From contig NW_003148240.1 in the NCBI RefSeq assembly GCF_000003605.2, positions 1 through 34,401 of the forward strand: a stretch of 34,401 nt of DNA, written 5' to 3'. The translations under genes and the position numbers were made by a program. Source of the stretch: Saccoglossus kowalevskii. Lineage: Eukaryota; Hemichordata; Enteropneusta; Harrimaniidae. The notes under the pieces were generated by a model. That model was not told the DNA's origin. It was given only the letters and a program-made list of their open reading frames with translations, and did no database searches. Of this stretch, positions 25,335 to 34,401 are shown in pieces (positions within the stretch are counted from its first letter, which is position 1; every line of letters starts with the position of its first letter).

Positions 25335-25560
25335 ACTGTATCTGTTGACACTCCTTCCCTACCTATAAATATAGACGTACTGTATTTGTTGACACTCCCT
25401 CCCTAACTATAAATAAGGAAGTACTGTATTTGTTGACACCCCAACCCTACCTATAAATATAGACGTACTGTATCTGTTGACACTCCCTCCCTACCTATAA
25501 ATATAGACGTACTGTATTTGTTGACACTCCTTCCGTACCTATAAATATAGACGTACTGTA
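25090..25560 (+). repeat. Left copy of a second 27-monomer (1188-bp) offset repeat
   Basis: This pairs with 26278-26748. TATACATATAG at 25232 matches 26420, the unusual ACTTTATCTG at 25291 matches 26479, and AAATAAGG at 25411 matches 26599; all three give exactly 1188 bp. The CCAACCC and CTTCCGTACC tails are shared too. With several private variants in common, this is probably among the youngest duplications in the window. Confidence 0.87.
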
Positions 25561-26277
25561 TTTGTTGACACTCCTTGTCCACCTATAAATATAGACGTAC
25601 TGTATTTGTTGACACTCCCTCCCTACCTATAAATATGGACGTACTGTATCTGTTGACACTCCTTGCCTACCTATAAATATGGACGTACTGTATTTGTTGA
25701 CACTTCCTCCCTACCTATAAATATAGACGTACTGTATTTGTTGACACTTCTTGTCCACCTATAAATATAGACGTACTGTATTTGTTGACACTCCCTCCCT
25801 ACCTATAAATATGGACGTACTGTATCTGTTGACACTCCTTGCCTACCTATAAATATGGACGTACTGTATTTGTTGACACTTCCTCCCTACCTATAAATAT
25901 AGACGTACTGTATCTGTTGACACTCCCTCCCTACCTATAAATATAGACGTATTGTATTTGTTGACACTCCTTGACCACCTATAAATATAGTCGTACTGTA
26001 TTTGTTGACACTCCTTGCCCACCTATAAATATAGACGTACTGTATTTGTTGACACTCCCGCCTTACCTACAAATATGGACGTACTGTATTTGTTGACACT
26101 CCTTGCCCACCTATACATATAGACGTACTGTATCTGTTGACACTCCCTCCCTACCTATAAATATAGACGTACTGTATTTGTTGACACTCCTTGTCCACCT
26201 ATAAATATAGACGTACTGTATTTGTTGACACTCGTTGTCCACCTATAAATATAGACGTACTGTATTTGTTGACACTC

Positions 26278-26748
26278 CCTCCCTACCTATAAATATGGAC
26301 GTACTTTATCTGTTGACACTCCTTGCCTACCTATAAATATGGACGTACTGTATTTGTTGACACTTCCTCCCTACCTATAAATATAGACGTACTGTATTTG
26401 TTTACACTCCCTCCCTACCTATACATATAGACGTAATGTATTTGTTGACACTCCCTCCCTACCTATAAATATAGACGTACTTTATCTGTTGACACTCCCT
26501 CCCTACCTATAAATATAGACGTACTGTATCTGTTGACACTCCTTCCCTACCTATAAATATAGACGTACTGTATTTGTTGACACTCCCTCCCTAACTATAA
26601 ATAAGGAAGTACTGTATTTGTTGACACCCCAACCCTACCTATAAATATAGACGTACTGTATCTGTTGACACTCCCTCCCTACCTATAAATATAGACGTAC
26701 TGTATTTGTTGACACTCCTTCCGTACCTATAAATATAGACGTACTGTA
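26278..26748 (+). repeat. Right copy of the second 27-monomer (1188-bp) offset repeat
   Basis: This matches 25090-25560 by three private variants at one offset. One small difference is GGACGTACTTTATC near 26297, where the left copy has GGACGTACAGTATC. A weaker echo (CCAATCC tail near 28610) suggests a third, older relative. Confidence 0.86.
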
Positions 26749-26929
26749 TTTGTTGACACTCCCTCCCTAACTATAAATATGGAAGTACTGTATTTGTTGA
26801 CACCCCTACCCTACCTATAAATATAGACGTACTGTATCTGTTGACACTCCTTCCCTACCTATAAATATAGACGTACTGTATTTGTTGACACTCCCTCCCT
26901 ACCTATGAATATAGACGTACTGTATTTGT

Positions 26930-27240
26930 TGACACTCCTTGCCCACCTATAAATATAGACGTACTGTATCTGTTGACACTCCCTCCCTACCTATAAATAT
27001 AGACGTATTGTATTTGTTGACACTCATTGCCCACCTATAAATATAGACGTACTGTATTTGTTGACACTCCCTCCCTACCTATAAATATAGACGTATTGTA
27101 TTTGTTGACACTCCTTGCCCACCTATAAATATAGACGTACTGTATTTGTTGAAACTCCTTGCCCACCTATAAATATAGACGTGCTGTATTTGTTGACACT
27201 CCCGCCTTACCTACAAATATGGACGTACTGTATTTGTTGA
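26930..27240 (+). repeat. Left copy of a 40-monomer (1760-bp) offset repeat
   Basis: This pairs with 28690-29000. GTATTG at 27005 matches 28765, and TACAAATATGG at 27212 matches 28972, both 1760 bp apart. The same run also appears at 22647-22854, 4358 bp upstream (99 monomers plus the two extra bases near 23051 and 23079). The 22.6 and 27.0 kb copies share GTTGAAACTCC and CTTGGCCACC, so they are closer to each other than to the 28.7 kb copy. Confidence 0.84.
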
Positions 27241-28689
27241 CACTCCTTGGCCACCTATAAATATGGACGTACTGTATCTGTTGACACTCCTTGCCTACCT
27301 ATAAATATAGACGTACTGTATTTGTTGACACTCCTTGTCCACCTATAAATATAGACGTACTGTATTTGTTGACACTCCTTGTCCACCTATAAATATAGAC
27401 GTACTGTATTTGTTGACACTCCCTCCCTACCTATAAATATGGACGTACTGTATCTGTTGACACTCCTTGCCTACCTATAAATATGGACGTACTGTATCTG
27501 TTGACACTCCCTCCCTACCTATAAATATAGACGTTCTGCATTTGTTGACACTCCCTCCCTACCTATAAATATAGACGTACTGTATCTGTTGACACTCCCT
27601 CCCTACCTATAAATATAGACGTACTGTATCTGTTGACACTCCTTCCCTACCTATAAATATAGACGTACTGTATTTGTTGACACTCCCTCCCTACCTATAA
27701 ATATGGACGTACTGTATCTGTTGACACTCCCTCCCTACCTATAAATAGAGACGTACTGTATCTGTTGACACTCCCTCCCTACCTATAAATATAGACGTAC
27801 TGTATTTGTTGACACTCCTTGCCTACCTATAAATATGGACGTACTGTATTTGTTGACACTTCCTCCCTACCTATAAATATAGACGTACTGTATTTGTTTA
27901 CACTCCCTCCCTACCTATACATATAGACGTAATGTATTTGTTGACACTCCCTCCCTACCTATAAATATAGACGTACTGTATCTGTTGACACTCCCTCCCT
28001 ACCTATAAATATAGACGTACTGTATCTGTTGACACTCCTTCCCTACCTATAAATATAGACGTACTGTATTTGTTGACACTCCTTGCCTACCTATAAATAT
28101 GGACGTACTGTATCTGTTGACACTCCCTCCCTACTTATAAATATGGACGTACTGTATTTGTTGACACTCCCTCCCTACCTATAAATATGGACGTACTGTA
28201 TCTGTTGACACTCCTTGCCTACATATAAATATGGACGTACTGTATTTGTTGACACTTCCTCCCTACCTATTAATATAGACGTACTGTATTTCTTGACACT
28301 CCCTCCCTAACTATAAATATGGAAGTACTGTATTTGTTGACACTCCCTCCCTACCTATAAATATAGACGTACTGTATTTGTTGACACTCCTTGTCCACCT
28401 ATAAATATAGACGTACTGTATTTGTTGACACTCCTTGTCCACCTATAAATATAGACGTACTGTATTTGTTGACACTCCCTCCCGACCTATAAATATGGAC
28501 GTACTGTATCTGTTGACACTCCTTCCCTACCTATAAATATAGACGTACTGTATTTGTTGACACTCCCTCCCTAACTATAAATATGGAAGTACTGTATTTG
28601 TTGACACCCCAATCCTACCTATAAATATAGACGTACTGTATCTGTTGACACTCCCTCCCTACCTATAAATATAGACGTACTGTATTTGT

Positions 28690-29000
28690 TGACACTCCTT
28701 GCCCACCTATAAATATAGACATACTGTATCTGTTGACACTCCCTCCCTACCTATAAATATAGACGTATTGTATTTGTTGACACTCATTGCCCACCTATAA
28801 ATATAGACGTACTGTATTTGTTGACACTCCCTCCCTACCTATAAATATAGACGTATTGTATTTGTTGACACTCCTTGCCCACCTATAAATATAGACGTAC
28901 TGTATTTGTTAACACTCCTTGCCCACCTATAAATATAGACGTGCTGTATTTGTTGACACTCCCGCCTTACCTACAAATATGGACGTACTGTATTTGTTGA
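28690..29000 (+). repeat. Right copy of the 40-monomer (1760-bp) offset repeat
   Basis: This matches 26930-27240. It has GTTAACACTCC and CTTGCCCACC where the two other copies have GTTGAAACTCC and CTTGGCCACC, and it runs on into the segment copied from, or to, 13020-13310. Confidence 0.82.
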
Positions 29001-30515
29001 CACTCCTTGCCCACCTATAAATATAGACGTACTGTATCTGTTGACACTCCTTGCCTACCTATAAATGTAGACGTACTGTATTTGTTGACACTCCTTCCCT
29101 ACCTATAAATATAGACGTACTGTATTTGTTGACACTCCTTGCCCACCTATAAATATAGACGTACTGTATTTGTTGACACTCCCTCCCTACCTATAAATAT
29201 AGATGTACGGTATTTTTTGACACTCCTTGTCCACCTATAAATATAGACGTACTGTATTTGTTGACACTCCCTCCCTACCTATAAATATGGACGTACTGTA
29301 TCTGTTGACACTCCTTGCCTACCTATAAATATAGACGTACTGTATTTGTTGACACTCCTTGTCCACATATAAATATAGACGTACTGTATTTGTTGACACT
29401 CCTTGTCCACCTATAAATATAGACGTACTGTATTTGTTGACACTCCCTCCCTACCTATAAATATGGACGTACTGTATCTGTTGACACTCCTTGTCTACCT
29501 ATAAATATGGACGTACTGTATTTGTTGACACTTCCTCCCTACCTATAAATATAGACGTACTGTATTTGTTTACACTCCCTCCCTACCTATACATATAGAC
29601 GTAATGTATTTGTTGACACTCCCTCCCTACCTATAAATATAGACGTACTGTTTCTGTTGACACTCCCTCCCTACCTATAAATATAGACGTACTGTATCTG
29701 TTGACACTCCTTCCCTACCTATAAATATAGACGTACTGTATTTGTTGACACTCCTTGCCTACCTATAAATATGGACGTACTGTATCTGTTGACACTCCCT
29801 CCCTACTTATAAATATGGACGTACTGTATTTGTTGACACTCCCTCCCTACCTATAAATATGGACGTACTGTATCTGTTGACACTTCTTGCCTACCTATAA
29901 ATATGGACGTACTGTATTTGTTGACACTTATTCCCTACCTATAAATATAGACGTACTGTATTTGTTTACACTCCCTCCCTACCTATACATATAGACGTAA
30001 TGTATTTGTTGACACTCCCTCCCTACCTATAAATATAGACGTACTGTATTTGTTGACACTCCCTCCCTACCTATAAATATGGACGTACTGTACCTGTTGA
30101 CACTCCTTGCCTACCTATAAATATGGACGTACTGTATTTGTTGACACTCCCTCCCTACATATATATATAGATGAACTGTATTTGTTTACACTCATTCCCT
30201 ACCTAAAAATATACACGTACTGTATCTGTTGACACTCCCTCCCTACCTATAAATATAGACGTACTGTATCTGTTGACACTCCTTCCCTACCTATAAATAT
30301 AGACGTACTGTATTTCTTGACACTCCCTCCCTAACTATAAATATGGAAGTACTGTATTTGTTGATACTCCCTCTCTACCTATAAATATAGACGTACTGTA
30401 TTTGTTGACACTCCTTGTCCACCTATAAATATAGACGTACTGTATTTGTTGACACTCCTTGTCCACCTATAAATATAGACGTACTGTATTTGTTGACACT
30501 CCCTCCCTACCTATA
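28917..30515 (+). repeat. Mosaic of copies of the 11.7-13.3 kb region in altered order
   Basis: Three pieces match block 3 at different offsets: 28917-29207 (15897), 29195-29685 (17085) and 30105-30515 (18405). In block 3 their order is 11.7, 12.1, 13.0 kb. Here it is the 13.0 piece, then the 12.1 piece, then the 11.7 piece. The offsets differ by 1188 and 1320 bp, that is 27 and 30 monomers, so the monomer register is kept although the order is changed. Confidence 0.8.
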
Positions 30516-30839
30516 AATATGGACGTACTGTATCTGTTGACACTCCTTGCCTACCTATAAATATGGACGTACTGTATTTGTTGACACTTCCTCCCTACCT
30601 ATAAATATAGACGTACTGTATTTGTTTACACTCCCTCCCTACCTATACATATAGACGTAATGTATTTGTTGACACTCCCTCCCTACCTATAAATATAGAC
30701 GTACTCTATCTGTTGACACTCCCTCCCTACCTATAATATAGACGTACTGTATCTGTTGACACTCCTTCCCTACCTATAAATATAGACGTACTGTATTTGT
30801 TGACACTCCCTCCCTACTTATAAATATGGAAGTACTGTA

Positions 30840-33480
30840 TTTGTTGACACCCTTGCCTACCTATAAATATAGACGTACTGTATCTGTTGACACTCCTTGC
30901 CTACCTATAAATATGAACGTACTGTATCTGTTGACACTCCCTCCCTACATATAAATATGAACGTACTGTATCTGTTGACACTCCCTCCCCACCTATAAAT
31001 ATGAATGTACTGTATCTGTTGACATTCCTTCCCTACCTATAAATATAGACGTACTGTATCTGTTGACACTCCTTGCCTACCTATAAATATGGACGTATTG
31101 TATCTGTTGACACTCCCTCCCTATCTATAAATATGGACGTACTGTATTTGTTGACACTACCTCCCTACTAATAAATATAGACGTACTGTATTTGTTGACA
31201 CTCCTTGCCCACCTATAAATATAGACGTACTGTATCTGTTGACACTCTCTCCCTACCTACCTATAAATATAGACGTACTGTATTTGTTTACACTCCCTCC
31301 CTACCTATAAATATAGACGTACTGTATTTGTTGACACTCCCTCCCTACCTATAAATATAGACGTACTGTATCTGTTGACAATCCCTCCCTACCTATAAAT
31401 ATAGACGTACTGTATCTGTTGACACTCCCTCCCTACCTATAAATATGGACGTACTGTATCTGTTGACACTCCCTCCCTACCTATAAATATAGACGTACTG
31501 TATCTGTTGACACTCCCTCCCTCCCTACCTATAAATATAGACCTACTGTATCTGTTGACACTCCCTCCCTACCTATAAATATGGACGTACTGTATCTGTT
31601 GACACTCCGTCCCTACCTATAAATATAGACGTACTGTATCTGTTGACACTCCCTCCCTACCTATAAATATAGACGTACTGTATCTGTTGACACTCCCTCC
31701 CTACCTATAAATATGGACGTACTGTATCCGTTGACACTCCCTGCCTACCTATAAATATAGACGTATTGTATCTGTTGACACTCCCTCCCTACCTATAAAT
31801 ATAGACGTACTGTATCTGTTGACACTCCCTCCCTACCTATAAATTTGGACGTACTGTATCTGTTGACACTCTCTCCCTACCTATAAATATGGACGTACTG
31901 TATCTGTTGACACTCCCTGCCTACCTATAAATATGGACGTACTGTATCTGTTTATACTCCCTCCCTACCTATGAATATGGACGTACTGTATCTGTTGACA
32001 CTCGCTCCCTACCTACAAATACAGACCTACTCTATCTGTTGACACTCTCCCCTACCTATAAATATGGACTTACTGTATCTGTTGACACTCCCTGCCTACC
32101 TATAAATATAGACGTACTGTATCTGTTGACACTCCCTCCCTACCTATAAATATAGACGTACTGTATCTGTTGACACTCCCTCCCTACCTATAAATATAGA
32201 CGTACTGTATCTGTTTACACTCCCTCCCTACCTATAAATATAGACCAACTGTATTTGTTGACACTCCCTCCCTACCTATAAATATAGACGTACTGTATTT
32301 CTTGACACTCCCTCCCTACCTATAAATATAGACGTACTGTATCTGTTGACACTCCATCCCTACCTATAAATATAGACGTACTGTATTTGTTGACACTCCC
32401 TCCCTACCTATAAATATGGAAGTACTGTATTTGTTGACACCCTTCCCTACCTATAAATATAGACGTACTGTATCTGTTGACACTCCTTGCCTACCTATGA
32501 ATATGAACGTACTGTATCTGTTGACACTCCCTCCCTACATATAAATATGAACGTACTGTATCTGTTGACACTCCCTCCCCACCTATAAATATGAATGTAC
32601 TGTATCTGTTGACATTCCTTCCCTACCTATAAATATAGACGTACTGTATCTGTTGACACTCCCTCCCTACCTATAAATATAGACGTACTGTATCTGTTGA
32701 CACTCCCTCCCTACCTATAAATATAGACGTACTGTATCTGTTGACACTCCCTCCCTACCTATAAATATAGACGTACTGTATCTGTTGACACTCCCTCCCT
32801 ACCTATATATTTGGACGTACTGTATCTGTTGACACTCCCTCCCTACCTATAAATATGGACGTACTGTATCTGTTGACACTCCCTGCCTACCTATAAATAT
32901 GGACGTACTGTATCTGTTTATACTCCCTCCCTACCTATAAATATGGACGTACTGTATCTGTTGACACTCCCTCCCTACCTATAAATATAGACGTACTGTA
33001 TCTGTTGACACTCCCTCCCTACCTACAAATATAGACGTACTGTATCTGTTGACACTCCCTCCCTACCTACAAATATAGACCTACACTATCTGTTGACACT
33101 CTCCCCCTACCTATAAATATGGACTTACTGTATCTGTTGACACTCCCTGCCTACCTATAAATATAGACGTACTGTATCTGTTGACACTCCCTCCCTACCT
33201 ATAAATATAGACGTACTGTATCTGTTGACACTCCCTCCCTACCTATAAATATAGACGTACTGTATCTGTTGACACTCCCTCCCTACCTATAAATTTGGAC
33301 GTACTGTATCTGTTGACATTCCCTCCCTACCTATAAATATGGACGTACTGTATCTGTTGACACTCCCTGCCTACCTATAAATATAGACGTACTGTATCTG
33401 TTTATACTCCCTCCCTACCTATAAATATAGACGTACTGTATCTGTTGACACTCCCTCCCTACCTATAAATATAGACGTAC
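30840..33480 (+). repeat. Family B satellite block 6
   Basis: TATGAACG modules start at 30906 and 32496, the latter with a TATGAATATGAACG start. The block contains CTCCGTCCC at 31606, ATCCGTTGAC near 31726, TATAAATTTGG, TATGAATATGG and GGACTTAC. It is largely a copy of 9.4-11.0 kb (offsets 21445 and then 21620), but its left edge (GACACCCTTGCC) matches the copy at 14.43 kb instead. A monomer reading GACCAACTG near 32244 was seen nowhere else. Confidence 0.82.
31513..31529 (-). other. Expanded pyrimidine tract, possible G-quadruplex on the minus strand
   Basis: Four G runs on the minus strand, 21445 bp from the tract at 10068 and in the same monomer context, so it was inherited through that duplication. 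Confidence 0.5.
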
Positions 33481-34401
33481 TGTATCTGTTGAAACTCCTT
33501 TCCCTACCTATAAATATAGACGTACTGTATTTGTTGACACTCCCTCCCTACCTATAAATATGGAAGTACTGTATTTGTTGACACCCCTTCCCTACCTATA
33601 AATATAGACGTACTGTATCTGTTGACACTCCCTCCCTACCTATAAATATAGACGTACTGTATCTGTTGACACTCCTTGCCCACCTATAAATATAGACGTA
33701 CTGTATTTGTTGACACTCCCTCCCTACCTATAAATATAGACGTACTGTATCTGTTGACACTCCCTCCCTACCTATAAATATAGACGTACTGTATCTGTTG
33801 ACACTCCCTCCCTACCTATAAATATAGACGTACTGTATCTGTTGACACTCCTTCCCTACCTATAAATATAGACGTACTGTATTTGTTGACACTCCCTCCC
33901 TAACTATAAATATGGAAGTACTGTATTTGTTGACACCCCTTCCCTACCTATAAATATAGACGTACTGTATCTGTTGACACTCCCTCCCTACTTATAAATA
34001 TAGACGTACTGTATCTGTTGACACTCCCTCCCTACCTATAAATATAGACGTACTGTATTTGTTGACACTCCCTCCCTACCTATAATTATAGACGTACTGT
34101 ATCTGTTGACACTCCCTCCCTACCTATAAATATAGACGTACTGTATCTGTTGACACTCCTTCCCTACCTATAAATATAGACGTACTGTATTTGTTGACAC
34201 TCCCTCCCTAACTATAAATATGGAAGTACTGTATTTGTTGACACCCCTTCCCTACCTATAAATATAGACGTACTGTATCTGTTGACACTCCCTCCCTACT
34301 TATAAATATAGACGTACTGTATCTGTTGACACTCCCTCCCTACCTATAAATATAGGACGTACTGTATTTGTTTACACTCACTCCCTCCCTACCTATAATG
34401 A
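33480..34401 (+). repeat. Family A satellite block 7, right edge of window
   Basis: A-type monomers resume after a CTCCTTTCCC tail near 33499. GGAAGTAC monomers at 33905 and 34213 form another 308-bp (7-monomer) pair with the TATAATTATAG and ACTTATAAATA members, very like 3.9-4.6 kb. The last monomers are irregular: an extra G in TATAGGACG near 34351, a GTTTACACTCACTCCC tail with four extra bases, and a final TATAATGA instead of TATAAATATAG. Confidence 0.8.
33905..34349 (+). repeat. 7-monomer (308-bp) higher-order unit at the right edge
   Basis: GGAAGTAC monomers at 33905 and 34213 are 308 bp apart, with the same seven-monomer order found at 441-749, 1893-2202, 4228-4536 and 6956-7572. Finding the unit at both ends of the window shows that it was spread across the array and is not a single local amplification. 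Confidence 0.78.

Larger units (their letters stand above)
22440..30840 (+). repeat. Family A satellite block 6 (largest)
   Basis: About 8.4 kb of A monomers. Landmarks are TATACATATAG at 23648, 25232, 26420, 27916, 29588, 29984 and 30644; CTAAAAATA at 23208, 24176, 24792 and 30204; and CCCGCCTTACC followed by TACAAATATGG at 22854, 26068, 27212 and 28972. Internal offsets are 968 (22 x 44), 616 (14), 1584 (36), 1188 (27) and 1760 (40) bp. The block mixes recently duplicated pieces with copies of the 11.7-13.3 kb segments. Confidence 0.82.
1..34401 (+). repeat. 44-bp satellite DNA array, about 781 tandem monomers
   Basis: A TATAAATATA-type start recurs every 44 bases from position 1 (1, 45, 89, 133 and so on) to the right edge, with only scattered 1-base and 4-base length changes, so register can be followed throughout. 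Key monomer parts are TATAAATATA (1-10), GACGTAC (11-17), TGTTGACAC (24-32) and CTCCCTCCCTACC (32-44). All copies have the same orientation. The most variable sites are 10 (A/G), 11-14, 23 (C/T), 28 (G/T, giving GTTTACAC) and 36-42. Bases 15-22 (TACTGTAT) and 29-32 change little. Since 44 is not a multiple of 3 and one of the three forward phases reads CTA-TAA, the array cannot encode a long protein. I infer a eukaryotic satellite; its name and host are not recognisable to me. Strand '+' is the C-rich strand as given. Confidence 0.98.

Noticed and set aside
1-34401. Bacterial-type promoter in each monomer (TTGACA followed by TATAAAT)
   Set aside because: TTGACA and the next TATAAA are 13 bp apart instead of about 17. 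At 15-17 bp spacing the -10 match is poor, and hundreds of identical copies with no gene do not fit a bacterial locus.
1-34401. CRISPR array
   Set aside because: Repeats are directly adjacent with no unique spacers, and the variable part is a limited set of pyrimidine tails, not foreign-like sequence.
1-34401. Telomeric or degenerate telomere repeat, from the CCCTCCCTACC tract
   Set aside because: The tract resembles CCCTAA-type repeats only superficially. It is 13 bases inside a 44-bp unit and never forms a run of 5-8-base telomere units.
1-34401. Transposon, LTR element or rDNA spacer within the array
   Set aside because: The 44-bp register continues without a gap. There is no target-site duplication, terminal inverted repeat, poly-A tail, LTR pair or coding remnant, and no rRNA sequence flanks it.
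1-34401. tRNA or other structured RNA genes, or hairpins in the monomer
   Set aside because: No cloverleaf or box A/B arrangement is present. The only dyads are very short (GTAC; TGT...ACA around TGTTGACA), too weak to call.
1-34401. Centromere identity through a CENP-B box
   Set aside because: No TTCG...CGGG-like box appears in the consensus or in the variants I read. A centromeric role remains possible but is not shown by sequence.

Overview
The whole window is one eukaryotic-type satellite DNA array. From base 1 to the last base it is a head-to-tail run of a 44-bp monomer, about 781 copies, all in the same orientation. I found no unique sequence, gene, RNA gene, transposon, CRISPR array or inverted segment. 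The monomer, numbered from its TATA start, has four recognisable parts: TATAAATATA (1-10), GACGTAC (11-17), TGTTGACAC (24-32) and a pyrimidine tract CTCCCTCCCTACC (32-44). GC is about 41% (18 of 44 in the consensus). I do not recognise the satellite by name and cannot give the host species. Length, homogeneity, higher-order structure and lack of coding capacity fit pericentromeric, centromeric, subtelomeric or sex/B-chromosome heterochromatin of an animal or plant, and nothing in the sequence chooses among these.

The array is not uniform. Monomers fall into two broad families that alternate in blocks of roughly 0.7-8.4 kb. Family A blocks are rich in T at position 23 (ATTTGTTGAC), in the tails CTTGTCC, CTTGCCC and TTCCTCC, and in landmark monomers with GGAAGTAC, TATACATATAG plus GTAATG, TTCTTGAC and CATTCCCTACCTAAAAATA. 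Family B blocks are rich in C at position 23 (ATCTGTTGAC), CCCTGCC tails, TACAAATATAGACCTAC, GGACTTAC, CTCTCCCC, TATGAATATGG and TATGAACG. A lies at about 1-2335, 2996-8335, 11480-13690, 16515-17840, 19660-20510, 22440-30840 and 33480-34401. B lies at 2336-2995, 8336-11480, 13690-16515, 17840-19660, 20510-22440 and 30840-33480.

Inside these blocks there is clear higher-order repetition. A 7-monomer unit (308 bp) recurs, three times in tandem near 7 kb. Larger duplications have offsets of 1452 bp (33 monomers), 1188 bp (27, seen twice), 1584 bp (36), 1760 bp (40), 1415 bp (32 plus small indels) and 795 bp (18 plus 3 bases). Long-range copies lie 15.9-21.6 kb apart and are not in the same order on the two sides, so the array is a mosaic of repeated amplification and reshuffling.

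Function, if any, must be read at the motif level. Almost every monomer has a perfect TATA-box string (TATAAATA), one CpG at a fixed place, and a C-rich strand tract whose complement has three G runs (four in a few expanded copies). All copies point the same way. Offsets and positions were found by reading landmark variants by eye; block edges are good to about one or two monomers.
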